From an uncultured Methanobrevibacter sp. (lineage in GTDB: Archaea; Methanobacteriota; Methanobacteria; Methanobacteriales; Methanobacteriaceae): a stretch of 59,876 bases of DNA. The notes under the pieces were generated by a model. It was not told the origin of the DNA and did not search any database. It worked only from the letters and a program-made list of their open reading frames with translations. The DNA lies in NCBI RefSeq assembly GCF_902770715.1, contig NZ_CACXTS010000021.1, forward strand, positions 1-59,876, read 5' to 3'. Position numbers and translations under genes: made by a program. Shown here one piece after another: positions 51,293-59,636 of this stretch. Position 1 is the first letter of the stretch. Every line of letters starts with the position of its first letter.

Positions 51293-51733
51293 ATGGAATT
51301 CATATTAGACAACAAGAAATATTCAATCCTGAATCATGAGCTCTTTATCAACTATCTTATGGTTGACAACTATTTCAGAAACCACTATTCCAAATATGAA
51401 TACGATATAAGGTTTGACTTTGTAGAACCTCTATTGAATAAGGATAAGATTGAATTTGAAGACATACTGGAAGGGACAAAGGACCTTGAGGTTCTGATTG
51501 AAAAGGGTGAAATAGATTTCACTCCCTACGGCCTTAAAATAAACCAGCACCAGAACGGAAACTTTCAGATAATATATCAGGATTTGATTTTCAACAACAT
51601 TCGCATTGGCGAGGCAATTCCGTTTCTGATAGCCTTGAATTCACTTTTAAACCATAAGCCAATAATAACCATTGACCAGATTAAAGAGGAGCTTGACAAT
51701 TTCATTGACAAATTCCGCTCATACAATAAGTAA
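51293..51733 (+). CDS. Hypothetical protein
   Basis: This is a 146-residue soluble protein with charged helices and short strands (ILNHELFINYLMVDNYFRNH, IDFTPYGLKINQHQNGNF, IRIGEAIPFLIALNSL). No motif, Cys pair or membrane segment is visible. It lies between the MATE terminator and a zinc-ribbon membrane gene and has no clear ribosome binding site. I do not recognise the family. Confidence 0.55.
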   Translation: MEFILDNKKYSILNHELFINYLMVDNYFRNHYSKYEYDIRFDFVEPLLNKDKIEFEDILEGTKDLEVLIEKGEIDFTPYGLKINQHQNGNFQIIYQDLIFNNIRIGEAIPFLIALNSLLNHKPIITIDQIKEELDNFIDKFRSYNK

Positions 51734-51793
51734 TCTTTAATATTGTGAATAACATATTATTAAATAATTGATCTTTTAAGGTGATAATGTAAA

Positions 51794-52468
51794 ATGTATT
51801 GTCCAAACTGTAATGCTGAAAATAATGATTCAGCAAAATTTTGTAAAAAGTGCGGAGCGCCTTTAAAAAAGAAGACAATGAATCATGAAACCATGATAAA
51901 TTCAATGTCAAAGGAAAAGTCCAGCAGTGACCAAACAACCAAATACATAATCATTGCTTTGATAATCATTGCAATTGCTCTTGCAGGGGTATTTGCATAT
52001 GTAGGATTCGGAAACCATGGTGACGATTCAAATCAGGCGCAGAATAACAATAATCAGGTATCCGGCATAGATAATAAAACACAGACAGAAACTGCACAGC
52101 CTGCACAGCAAACAACACAGGCCAGCGCACCGTCAAATACTGCAACTTCGATGACAATATCAGGTGGTTCGTTCTCAACCGGAAGCAGCCTATCCGACAA
52201 GACATATGCCAGCATTTATGTTGGTCCGCAACATTCCGGTGAAAAGGTGAAAATACAGATTAAATATTCAAGAGACGGATCCAGCCTCAACAACGGAAAT
52301 ATGGTTCCTAAGACTGTTGATTCATCAGGTTACATTAATGTGGCCAGTGCTGATTCATATAAATACTATCCGGACTATGCTGAAATAAATTTATATGACA
52401 CTTCAGGTAATCTTTTAGATACCCAAAGCGTTTCATTAAGTCCGCAAAGTGGTACTCAAACATTCTAA
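51794..52468 (+). CDS. Zinc-ribbon membrane protein with extracellular beta domain
   Basis: This 224-residue protein has a zinc ribbon (CPNCNAENNDSAKFCKKCG), a transmembrane helix (YIIIALIIIAIALAGVFAYV), a Gln/Thr/Ala-rich linker, and a C-terminal beta-rich domain (ISGGSFSTGSSLSDKTYASI; VKIQIKYSRDGSSLNNG). The same design occurs at 10190 and 29937. The N-terminus is probably cytoplasmic and the C-terminal part external. GGTGATAAT lies upstream. A sensor or scaffold role is likely but unproven. Confidence 0.7.
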   Translation: MYCPNCNAENNDSAKFCKKCGAPLKKKTMNHETMINSMSKEKSSSDQTTKYIIIALIIIAIALAGVFAYVGFGNHGDDSNQAQNNNNQVSGIDNKTQTETAQPAQQTTQASAPSNTATSMTISGGSFSTGSSLSDKTYASIYVGPQHSGEKVKIQIKYSRDGSSLNNGNMVPKTVDSSGYINVASADSYKYYPDYAEINLYDTSGNLLDTQSVSLSPQSGTQTF

Positions 52469-52493
52469 TTGAGTACACTTTTTTTTCTTTTTT
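52452..52493 (+). terminator. Hairpin terminator overlapping the stop codon
   Basis: GTACTCAA (52452-52459) and TTGAGTAC (52469-52476) form an 8-bp stem around a loop containing the stop codon, followed by T-runs. It also lies at the end of the convergent oxidoreductase gene. Confidence 0.7.
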
Positions 52494-53537
52494 TTAAAAT
52501 TCAATATTTGTTTCTACATTCAATTGAGGATTCCTGTTAATAAAGCAGGTTGATGTCTTTTTCCAATAGCAGTTGTTGCAGGTTTTGCATCCGCTTATTC
52601 CATCTCCCTCTATCTGCCAGTCTACCAAAAAGCTGGAATCATAAACAAATGGCCTTTGCATGGATACGAATTCAATGTCAGTTTTGTTCAGGATATCATT
52701 GATCTGCTTTTGGCTGTTTGCCCCTCCCCCTAAAATTACAGGGATATTGACATTCCTGATTATCTCATTGGTAGCTTCAATGAGAGGATTTTTAGCTGTG
52801 TTTTCTTTAGTGAAGAACTGCGGGGAGCGCGGACGTGTGATTTGAAGTGAATCGACACCATGATTTTCAAGCAGTTTGGCTATATTGATTGTCTCTTCCA
52901 GGGTCATCCCGTTGGTTGTGCCGTCAAATGCATTCAATCGGCAATTTATATGGAGCTTGGTTGTCTGCTTTATTACTTTAATTATCTCCAAAACAATCCT
53001 TAAGCGGTTGAATGTGTTTCCGCCGTATTTGTCTTCTCTTGAATTGAAGTTCGGATTTATGAATCTGGCCAAAAAGTAGTAGTTTCCAAGACCTATTTGA
53101 ATTCCGTCAAAGCCTGCGAAATCTATTTTTCTTGCAGCGATTATGAAATCAGTCTGTATTTTTCTGATATCATCTATTGTGAGATCTTCTATTTTCATGT
53201 TCTGTTCTGTTTTCTTGTTGTACTGCACAAAGCCAAGCTGTGCAAAAACGGGAACGCCATATACATGAACAAGGTCAGTCAAATCCTTTGCTTCACGCAC
53301 AAACTGTGTGAAGTGGGTTGTATGAGAATATTTGGAAAATACGTCTCTGGGATATAGTGAAATAAGCTCTGTGATGATTAATCCGACGCCGCTGGCGGCA
53401 ATATTTTCATATCTGTCATATATTTCCGGAGTAAGATTACCTGTTTTTTCCCTTTCGGATTCCCACAATCCTGTCCTTACAATTCTACTGTTGAGCCTCA
53501 AATCTCCGAATCTGCAATAGTCAAATAAGTCTTTCAT
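52494..53537 (-). CDS. Old-yellow-enzyme-family flavin oxidoreductase with C-terminal Cys cluster
   Basis: This 347-residue FMN-dependent TIM-barrel protein has SGVGLIITELISLYPRDV, KIDFAGFDGIQIGLGNYYFL, FINPNFNSREDKYGG and the phosphate-binding VILGGGANSQKQ, as in NADH:flavin oxidoreductases and 2,4-dienoyl-CoA reductase. The C-terminus adds GCKTCNNCYWKKTSTC, four Cys in C-x2-C-x2-C-x7-C spacing, a possible Fe-S site. The FAD/NAD domains of the larger dienoyl-CoA reductases are missing. It probably reduces an alkene or carbonyl using a soluble electron donor. Confidence 0.85.
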   Translation of the reverse strand: MKDLFDYCRFGDLRLNSRIVRTGLWESEREKTGNLTPEIYDRYENIAASGVGLIITELISLYPRDVFSKYSHTTHFTQFVREAKDLTDLVHVYGVPVFAQLGFVQYNKKTEQNMKIEDLTIDDIRKIQTDFIIAARKIDFAGFDGIQIGLGNYYFLARFINPNFNSREDKYGGNTFNRLRIVLEIIKVIKQTTKLHINCRLNAFDGTTNGMTLEETINIAKLLENHGVDSLQITRPRSPQFFTKENTAKNPLIEATNEIIRNVNIPVILGGGANSQKQINDILNKTDIEFVSMQRPFVYDSSFLVDWQIEGDGISGCKTCNNCYWKKTSTCFINRNPQLNVETNIEF

Positions 53538-53598
53538 GATAATACTATATTCAAAAGGTATTAATATATCTGCATATTTTTAAAAAATAAAAAAAAGT

Positions 53599-53618
53599 AT
53601 AGGAAAAAAATTTCCTAT
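53599..53618 (-). terminator. Hairpin terminator of the Asp-rich repeat gene
   Basis: ATAGGAAA and TTTCCTAT form an 8-bp stem around an AAAA loop. On the minus strand a T-rich run follows (complement of 53582-53596). Confidence 0.65.
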
Positions 53619-53626
53619 TTGGTTTC

Positions 53627-54577
53627 TTATAGTATTAAAACAATACTAATCAATAAAATTACCAATAAACCGAGAATTCCGTAATTTTGAACACTTCCGG
53701 TTTGATTAATATTTTCATTAGTATCTACACTAGTGTTTTTATCATCAGAAGCATTGGTCAAATCAGATGATGTATCGATGCTTTTTGAAACGGATTTGAC
53801 TTGAGGATAAAAATTATCTTTTGAAATGCTGTTTTCAAAAGCCTGAGTTTTATGTGAAGCCGGAGCCATTGGACTGTTGTTTTCAGCATCTGCCTCATTG
53901 CTTTCGGTTTCATTTTCATTTGTGTTGTCATTACTGGAATCTTTGTAATTATTGGAGTTTGCCATGTAACCGCATGCTGTAGCGTAAAATACATAACCTT
54001 TTTCATATGAGGTTGTTTTGATTACATGGGCATAAGTTTCATTAAAATTCTTTTTGATGTCATTCCATCCATCAGGTCTATTTGGAATATCCTCATAATC
54101 ATCACCAAGATATTCATAATCATCATCAGAGACATCCGGATCTTCGTAATCCTCATAGTCATCCCAGTAATCCTCATCGTCATAGTCTTCCCAATCTTCA
54201 TCAGAGTCGTCTAGGTCTTCATCAGAGTCGTCTAGGTCTTCATCATCGTCGTAGTCTTCCCAGTCTTCATCTGAATCGTCTAGGTCTTCATCATCATCGT
54301 AGTCTTCCCAGTCTTCATCTGAATCGTCTAGGTCTTCATCATCGTCGTAGTCTTCCCAGTCTTCATCTGAATCGTCTAGGTCTTCATCATCGTCGTCATC
54401 GTAGTCATCCGATTCATCGTCGGAATCATCATTTACCATGTATTGATCATCATCAACATTGATTGAATCATCACCGTCACCGGAATCATCAACATCACTG
54501 GATGCGAAGGCAACACTAGTACATGCTATAAGAAGTGTAAAAAGAATAAGTACAGTTGCTATTCTTTTTAGATTCAT
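53627..54577 (-). CDS. Asp-rich repeat surface protein, membrane-anchored
   Basis: This 316-residue protein begins with a signal peptide (RIATVLILFTLLIACTSVAFA). Residues 25-170 are almost only Asp, Glu, Ser, Tyr and Trp, with four 16-residue repeats DEDLDDSDEDWEDYDD. A small middle domain (KGYVFYATACGYMANSNNYK) and a Ser/Thr/Asn linker follow, then a C-terminal anchor helix (YGILGLLVILLISIVLIL). The extreme negative charge suggests cation binding or an extended surface stalk. AGGTG precedes the start on the minus strand. The length of the repeat tract is likely to vary between strains. Confidence 0.78.
   Translation of the reverse strand: MNLKRIATVLILFTLLIACTSVAFASSDVDDSGDGDDSINVDDDQYMVNDDSDDESDDYDDDDDEDLDDSDEDWEDYDDDEDLDDSDEDWEDYDDDEDLDDSDEDWEDYDDDEDLDDSDEDLDDSDEDWEDYDDEDYWDDYEDYEDPDVSDDDYEYLGDDYEDIPNRPDGWNDIKKNFNETYAHVIKTTSYEKGYVFYATACGYMANSNNYKDSSNDNTNENETESNEADAENNSPMAPASHKTQAFENSISKDNFYPQVKSVSKSIDTSSDLTNASDDKNTSVDTNENINQTGSVQNYGILGLLVILLISIVLIL
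54185..54400 (-). repeat. 48-bp tandem repeats in the Asp-rich gene
   Basis: CTAGG marks repeat copies at 54232, 54280, 54328 and 54376, exactly 48 bp apart, with a shorter 21-bp step to another copy at 54211. Each unit encodes 16 residues. Sequence identity is very high between units. Confidence 0.85.
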
Positions 54578-54711
54578 TGAATTTCACCTCTGTAAAAGTA
54601 TTTTTACTTTTTACATTCGTATTTTTATCAGACTTAATATAAATAACTATGTTTTTTATTAAAGTGAATTTGATAAATATTTATATAAAATGATTAATAA
54701 AAGATAAGTTA

Positions 54712-55266
54712 ATGTCTTTTAATATTATTTCTGTATTTTTAATTGCTGTAGCTTTGGCAATGGATGCATTCAGCGTATCCATGACTAAAGGATTTACACA
54801 GAAGAACCTGAAGAATTCAGAAATTCTGTATTATGGTCTATTTTTTGGTGGCTTTCAGGCTTTAATGCCGATTTTTGGATATTTCTGCGGCAGCATCATA
54901 TCCAGTTTCATTGAATCATTGGCATCAATTGTCGGTTTTGTTTTGCTTTTGGCAATCGGATTGAACATGATTCGTGAAAGCTTGTCTTCAGATGATGATG
55001 AGATTACCGATACTTTTTCATTCAGTGAGGTTACATTGCTTGCGATTGCAACAAGCATTGATGCATTTGCTGTTGGAATAACAATTGCCCTTTTGAAAGA
55101 TCCGATATTGATTTCATCTGCAATTATTGGAATTGTTGCATTCCTATTCAGTATTGCCGGTGTGTTCATAGGCAGAAAAATTGGTCATTTTGTTGGTGGC
55201 AAATTCCAAATATTGGGTGGAGTAATATTAATCCTGATTGGCGTGAAAATTCTTCTTGGATTTTAG
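54712..55266 (+). CDS. mntP: Manganese efflux pump MntP
   Basis: This 184-residue membrane protein has six transmembrane helices and the two MntP signatures: LIAVALAMDAFSVSMTKGF and LAIATSIDAFAVGITIALL, each with an Asp in the membrane. MntP exports Mn2+. A Mn/Fe-type CDF transporter is encoded at 35630-36745, so two manganese or iron exporters sit in the window. It begins at ATG 54712, and the minus-strand Asp-rich surface gene lies across a 134-bp divergent promoter region. Confidence 0.92.
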   Translation: MSFNIISVFLIAVALAMDAFSVSMTKGFTQKNLKNSEILYYGLFFGGFQALMPIFGYFCGSIISSFIESLASIVGFVLLLAIGLNMIRESLSSDDDEITDTFSFSEVTLLAIATSIDAFAVGITIALLKDPILISSAIIGIVAFLFSIAGVFIGRKIGHFVGGKFQILGGVILILIGVKILLGF

Positions 55267-56001
55267 ATTTTTGCCATGAAATTTAATAATTTTTTTCATT
55301 AATTATCAAAAAAATGATGAAATTATTGTATCTTAATAATCGCATATATATGTAGTTATCAATATTTGTAGTTTTTAAATTTTTTTAGTATTTCAGAAAA
55401 AATCCTGTAAAGATCAAAACATTAACAAATTTTATAAAATTTAATAAATTTTATTAATTTTCTGCGTTTAATAGCTTTGTTTATTAATTTGAAATAATCA
55501 ACATCAATAAATTAGCCATATTATCTTTTAAATATCTTCAATTAATAAAATAATGATATATAATTGGTGAATAATTAAACTAAGAACTATACTTCTTAAT
55601 TTATAGTTAAAATTCCGTTAGTGTAATATTATCATAGTCGGCATAGTATTTCCGTATATTTACCTTAAATATGTATATATGGTATTATATATAAAACTAG
55701 ATATTATAGTTATACTCCTATTATAACTATTAGTTATTATTTAGTATATTTAAGTATAGTAGTAATAATATATAGTTACTTATTATAGTATCATCTGTAT
55801 TTCTGTAAATAAGGATTATATATTTATACCTTATTTCTGTATAAATGGATAATAGATATTATACATATTTATCTATTACTACTCAAGTAATATTGAGAAA
55901 ATAGCCTAAATCAATAGCACCATATATATCAAGCTATTGATATAGGGTAATTTCTTTCAATTTTGCTCTTTTTTATTAAATTTTATGAAATTTATTAAAT
56001 T
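55267..56001. other. 735-bp AT-rich non-coding stretch
   Basis: No plausible gene is seen. The sequence is extremely AT-rich, with many TATA-like runs and repeats of TATAGTTA and ATTATAG (55600-55800). A 9-bp inverted repeat with a 14-base loop, ATCAATAGC/GCTATTGAT, lies at 55910-55941. Possibilities are a promoter-dense control region, an AT-rich structural or replication-related element, or decayed sequence; I cannot choose. Confidence 0.5.
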
Positions 56002-57003
56002 TTAGCGGAAAATTCTATATCTTATAAATCTCACTAATCTTAACATTATGAAATACAATAATGCAACGAAAAATGCCAATGAAATTATAGTTACCAGAAT
56101 TATTAGTCGATACATATTGGAATCTTCATTGATAAATGTAATTTCACCCAGTTTCTGATAATCTGGAGCGATAGGAATGTCTTTTGCCTTAAACAGAGTA
56201 TTATTGAAATAAACATTGTCAATGCAGCCTGTATAATTAACGCCCAACTTTGATCCATCTTCATTAGCAACATAAATGTCAGTCTTATTGTATAGTGCAT
56301 CTGAATGGAAGTCATAAACGATTATTTCACGTCTGTCCAAACCGTATTTATCTGCTTGAGACAATTCAACCATGTTCTTGATTTTATCTCCCTCATGAAC
56401 AGATATTTCACCTGATCGGGACATTGAATAGTTATTTGGTATGGAAATATACTGGCCAGGTTCCAGTTTTCCGGTCTTTAGCTTATCAACTGTAGCAAAC
56501 CCATAATTACCGTTTGGAGCCTTAATTAGAACATGTCCTCTTCCGTAAGGCTGTTTAATATTTTGAATTTCAGCTAAACCCGCTTTGGAAATAGAATAAT
56601 CATCAGTAATCATTTTAGCAGTAATATTTTCAGATTTTTCATTGTCAATTCCATCATCAACGCCGCCTAATCCTATTACCCAACCGTCATCAGTAACAAT
56701 TACATGGTTGAAATACCCTCCATCGGTCTTATATTGCTTGATTGCAGGATAGCCATTCCAATCAACCTTTTCTATGAATACATCAGCAGTCAAATTGGAA
56801 TCACGCCTGTAGGACATCAATGTGTCATTCCCATCAAGCTGAATAACAATGGAACAGCAGCCAAATAATGGATTATCTTGAGTATTATTGACAATCACCA
56901 AATCTTCAGCAATATTCTGCTGATTGTTAGCATATGCTAATCCTAAAAGTGAAATGAATATTACTATAATTGCCAAAAATAAAACTCTATTCTTAAAATT
57001 CAT
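56002..57003 (-). CDS. Secreted membrane-anchored protein, possible Ntn-hydrolase-like domain
   Basis: This protein of about 333 residues starts at ATG 57003. It has a signal peptide (RVLFLAIIVIFISLLGLAYA) and a C-terminal anchor helix (LIILVTIISLAFFVALLYFI) followed by Arg residues, so the main domain is outside the cell. That domain begins FGCCSIVIQLDGNDTLMSYR and includes VIVTDDGWVIGLGGVDDG and PNGNYGFATVDKLKTGKLEP. The internal Cys followed by strand pairs recalls Ntn-hydrolase or C45-peptidase-like folds. I recall related proteins in Methanobrevibacter, but cannot verify the family. No partner is evident. Confidence 0.65.
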   Translation of the reverse strand: MNFKNRVLFLAIIVIFISLLGLAYANNQQNIAEDLVIVNNTQDNPLFGCCSIVIQLDGNDTLMSYRRDSNLTADVFIEKVDWNGYPAIKQYKTDGGYFNHVIVTDDGWVIGLGGVDDGIDNEKSENITAKMITDDYSISKAGLAEIQNIKQPYGRGHVLIKAPNGNYGFATVDKLKTGKLEPGQYISIPNNYSMSRSGEISVHEGDKIKNMVELSQADKYGLDRREIIVYDFHSDALYNKTDIYVANEDGSKLGVNYTGCIDNVYFNNTLFKAKDIPIAPDYQKLGEITFINEDSNMYRLIILVTIISLAFFVALLYFIMLRLVRFIRYRIFR

Positions 57004-57098
57004 AAATATCAAAAAAACCTAATTTACTATAAATATATTGAATTACATCATATTTAAATTGTTTTGATACTTAAAAATAAAAAAAGGAAAAAAGTCAA

Positions 57099-58181
57099 TT
57101 AATTGTTAAATCTCATGGAATTGACTTTCAGTTTTTGTTTCATTTGTTCACGGTCAATATGAATATATTTGTCTGTTGTTTGTGAATTGGAGTGTCCTGC
57201 AATTGATTGGACCTCAGCAACAGTCAATATTTCCGCATAATGGGATAATGCAGTATGTCTCAGAATGTGAACACTGACATTTTTAGCGTAATTTACAGGG
57301 CAGTCGATTCCTTCACTCTCGATTCTCTCATCACACTCACGTGCATGTTTTTTGATAATGTCCTGAACTCCACGCTTTCCGATACGGTTGCCCTTAATGT
57401 TAGTGAATAGCTCTTCACGAGTTGCCTCTTCAGCAGCCTTGTTTCTTTGAATCACCGGCCGATATACATCATGTGTGTTTTTCCTGAGCTTTGTGATGCG
57501 ATCCATCATCATGTCATTCAGGCTGACCAATGTATCGAAGGTTATGAAGGTAGTTCTGTCTTTTAATTCACCTTTTGTTGTTTCTGCACGCAAATAAACA
57601 TCAATAAACTCATTGGTATCATCAGGCAAGATGTAGAATCCCTTTTCATCGATTGGAACCTGAATATCATCCTTGTTTAAAAGCACCAGTTCCTTAAGCC
57701 TCATACCAGAATCGATGAAAGTCCTGCAAATCGCATAATCTCTCACGTTTCCGCTTTGTTTGATTGTATCAAGGAAAAAATTAGATTGTGGCCAAGTTAG
57801 GGAGATTTTTTCAATTCTTTTTTTAGCGGTTTCAGGATCTTCCGCCTTAACTTCAATGATATCCTTCATTTTGATGGTTTCGTGCTGGATTTCCTCCTGA
57901 ACGTCTTCTGAGTTGATGAATTCCAGAATGTTCATCATATATGTTTTAACTGTGGTTCTTTTATTTCCACGCTTTTTCAAACAGTGCCTACGGTAATGTC
58001 TCAATTGCTTTTTAACGTTGTCACTGTTTAACTCATCTATTCCTTCGCTTTCAAGATATTCTATGAATTTGGATATATTGAATGTCTGTTTTCTTATGGT
58101 TTCCTCTGTTAAGTTTTTTACCTCTTGCTTTTCTTCTAAGTATTCATCTAGGTAGTCCGTTAGCTCATCAACTTCAATCAT
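57099..58181 (-). CDS. Tyrosine recombinase / integrase (XerC/D-like)
   Basis: This 360-residue phage-integrase-family protein has an N-terminal SAM-like DNA-binding domain (FNISKFIEYLESEGIDELNS). The catalytic residues are Arg161 (SGMRLKELVLLNKD), Lys203 as a candidate, His305 and Arg308 (HILRHTALSHYA), His330 (IAGHSNSQTTDKY) and the nucleophile Tyr339. It could be a chromosome-dimer resolvase or an integrase of a lost element; no tRNA, att repeats or phage genes are seen nearby. Start 58181 is preceded by AGGAGG and a tiny overlapping ORF (58174-58188). Confidence 0.88.
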   Translation of the reverse strand: MIEVDELTDYLDEYLEEKQEVKNLTEETIRKQTFNISKFIEYLESEGIDELNSDNVKKQLRHYRRHCLKKRGNKRTTVKTYMMNILEFINSEDVQEEIQHETIKMKDIIEVKAEDPETAKKRIEKISLTWPQSNFFLDTIKQSGNVRDYAICRTFIDSGMRLKELVLLNKDDIQVPIDEKGFYILPDDTNEFIDVYLRAETTKGELKDRTTFITFDTLVSLNDMMMDRITKLRKNTHDVYRPVIQRNKAAEEATREELFTNIKGNRIGKRGVQDIIKKHARECDERIESEGIDCPVNYAKNVSVHILRHTALSHYAEILTVAEVQSIAGHSNSQTTDKYIHIDREQMKQKLKVNSMRFNN

Positions 58182-58188
58182 AAGCCAT
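58174..58188 (-). promoter_or_regulatory. Four-codon ORF overlapping the integrase start
   Basis: On the minus strand AGGAGG is followed by ATG GCT TAT GAT TGA, whose stop lies just past the integrase ATG. AGGAGG is 4 bases from this ATG but 11 from the integrase ATG, so ribosomes may start on the mini-ORF and reinitiate at the integrase. Confidence 0.45.
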
Positions 58189-58691
58189 TTTTCCTCCTAA
58201 ATTTTTATACCTAACCCTTGATTATACTATTGAATTTTTTAGTATATAAATACTTCGTATCTTTTCATTTTAACTGTATATTATTACATAAAATATACGT
58301 TCTCTTTATATATAAAATTTGGATAATTTGGGACTTTGTCGGGAAATGTTGAAAGTGAAGTAACACATATACATCAAGCGGTTTCAAAATGGTCATTTCG
58401 TTAAATTTTGATTTTGTATTAACTAATTCTATGAAAAGTATTACCGGATTTTTGAAAATTAAAAAATGAAAATAACATCAGAAATTTTGATCTCATGCAG
58501 TGCAGTCATCTGGCCATATGCAAAAAATTATTTTAAAAAGATTTATATACCAGAAAAATATATCCATAATAGGATTTAATTATATCATAATGAATGTTAT
58601 CAACTACAATGTTCAAAAGCATAATTCAAATCACTCAAGAATGAAAAATTTAATCAAAAAAATTCAGTATAGTATTTAGGGGAGTTTTATT
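58182..58691 (+). other. 510-bp intergenic region between integrase and DUF4013 gene
   Basis: Apart from the mini-ORF and the Shine-Dalgarno of the integrase at the left edge, I see mainly AT-rich sequence. A TATA box (TTTATATA, about 58542-58549) lies about 145 bases before the DUF4013 gene. That predicts a long leader, which holds a 29-codon ORF (58590-58679). No tRNA-like or att-like repeat is apparent. Confidence 0.45.
58590..58679 (+). CDS. Candidate 29-codon small ORF in the leader of the DUF4013 gene
   Basis: ATG 58590 opens MNVINYNVQKHNSNHSRMKN and ends at TAG 58677-58679, 12 bases before the next ATG. It lacks a ribosome binding site. The TAG is inside the region leading to GGGGAG, which serves the next gene. 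It may be a regulatory leader or chance. Confidence 0.25.
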   Translation: MNVINYNVQKHNSNHSRMKNLIKKIQYSI

Positions 58692-59486
58692 ATGGATTTA
58701 TCAACATTAGTTAGAAATTCCTTCAAATATCCATTTAGAAATATCAAGAAGTTGCCGATATTATTCTTATTTTTTATTTTGATTGCCATCATTCCTATTG
58801 GCCTGATATCAAATAATGATTATGTTGTAGCCGTAGGCGTAATTGCGTTTTTCCTATTCATATTGTTTGTGCCGGGATATTTCCTGTCCATCGTTAAGTT
58901 AGGTTCAAGCCAATCAGCAATGCTGCCATCCTTCAATTTGGTGAATAACATATATGATTCCATTAGAGTGTTATCTTTAAGAATTGTCTACATGATCATT
59001 CCGGTTGCGGTATTTCTGATTTCTTTAAAGACATTGGGTCCTATAAGCAGAGATTTGATTTATAACTTTAGAATAGGGGAGTTTATAGCAACATTCGGAC
59101 TGTTGCTGTTGGTTATCTTTATTGTATACATCATATTTGAATGCCTATTGTTCTTTGCAAAAGCCAGATTGGCTTATTTCAATAGTCTGCAGGAAGCCTT
59201 AAAGGTCAACAAAGTAGTAGAGGACATCAGAAGAATAGGAATTGTCAACATAATCAAATGGTTGATTGTAATGGCAATACTCTTGAATGTCGTTACCTTT
59301 GCTTCATCATTAGTAATTTCAATTCCTTACGTAGGTCTATTGATTTATATCTGTATCGTCATTCCGACTCTCGAAAGCATAGCCAATTATTCCCTGGGAT
59401 TGCTATATTCAAATATCTTTCAGGGCTATGATGATTTAAGCGATTTGAAGAAAATCGAATCCAGGCAATATTATAAAATTGAATAA
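58692..59486 (+). CDS. DUF4013-family membrane protein
   Basis: This 264-residue protein has about six transmembrane helices (PILFLFFILIAIIPIGLISN, AVGVIAFFLFILFVPGYFLS, LLLLVIFIVYIIFECLLFFA). The N-terminal segment LVRNSFKYPFRNIKKL is typical of the DUF4013 group common in Methanobrevibacter. The hydrophobic, poly-helical nature suggests transport or a membrane scaffold, but no function is known. GGGGAG precedes the ATG. Confidence 0.82.
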   Translation: MDLSTLVRNSFKYPFRNIKKLPILFLFFILIAIIPIGLISNNDYVVAVGVIAFFLFILFVPGYFLSIVKLGSSQSAMLPSFNLVNNIYDSIRVLSLRIVYMIIPVAVFLISLKTLGPISRDLIYNFRIGEFIATFGLLLLVIFIVYIIFECLLFFAKARLAYFNSLQEALKVNKVVEDIRRIGIVNIIKWLIVMAILLNVVTFASSLVISIPYVGLLIYICIVIPTLESIANYSLGLLYSNIFQGYDDLSDLKKIESRQYYKIE

Positions 59487-59636
59487 GAAATGCTTAGTAG
59501 ATGTTAAAACTTTATTTTACAAGTCTGGGATGATAAAAAGAAAAAATAGATATTAAAATAAATTAAAAAGAGTGAATAAAAAAGTTTAAAATGAATGTTT
59601 TCTAATGTAATACTCTAAACTTTTAATGGTGATAAT

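Noticed and set aside
54185..54400. CRISPR array
   Set aside because: The 48-bp repeats are contiguous, in frame and coding; there are no spacers and no cas genes.
54082..54462. Plus-strand ORF rich in His, Arg and Leu opposite the Asp-rich gene
   Set aside because: It is the antisense reading of the 48-bp Asp repeats and has no ribosome binding site; the minus-strand gene has a signal peptide and anchor.
57099..59486. Prophage or integrative element remnant
   Set aside because: Only an integrase is present; no capsid, terminase, replication genes or att repeats are visible.
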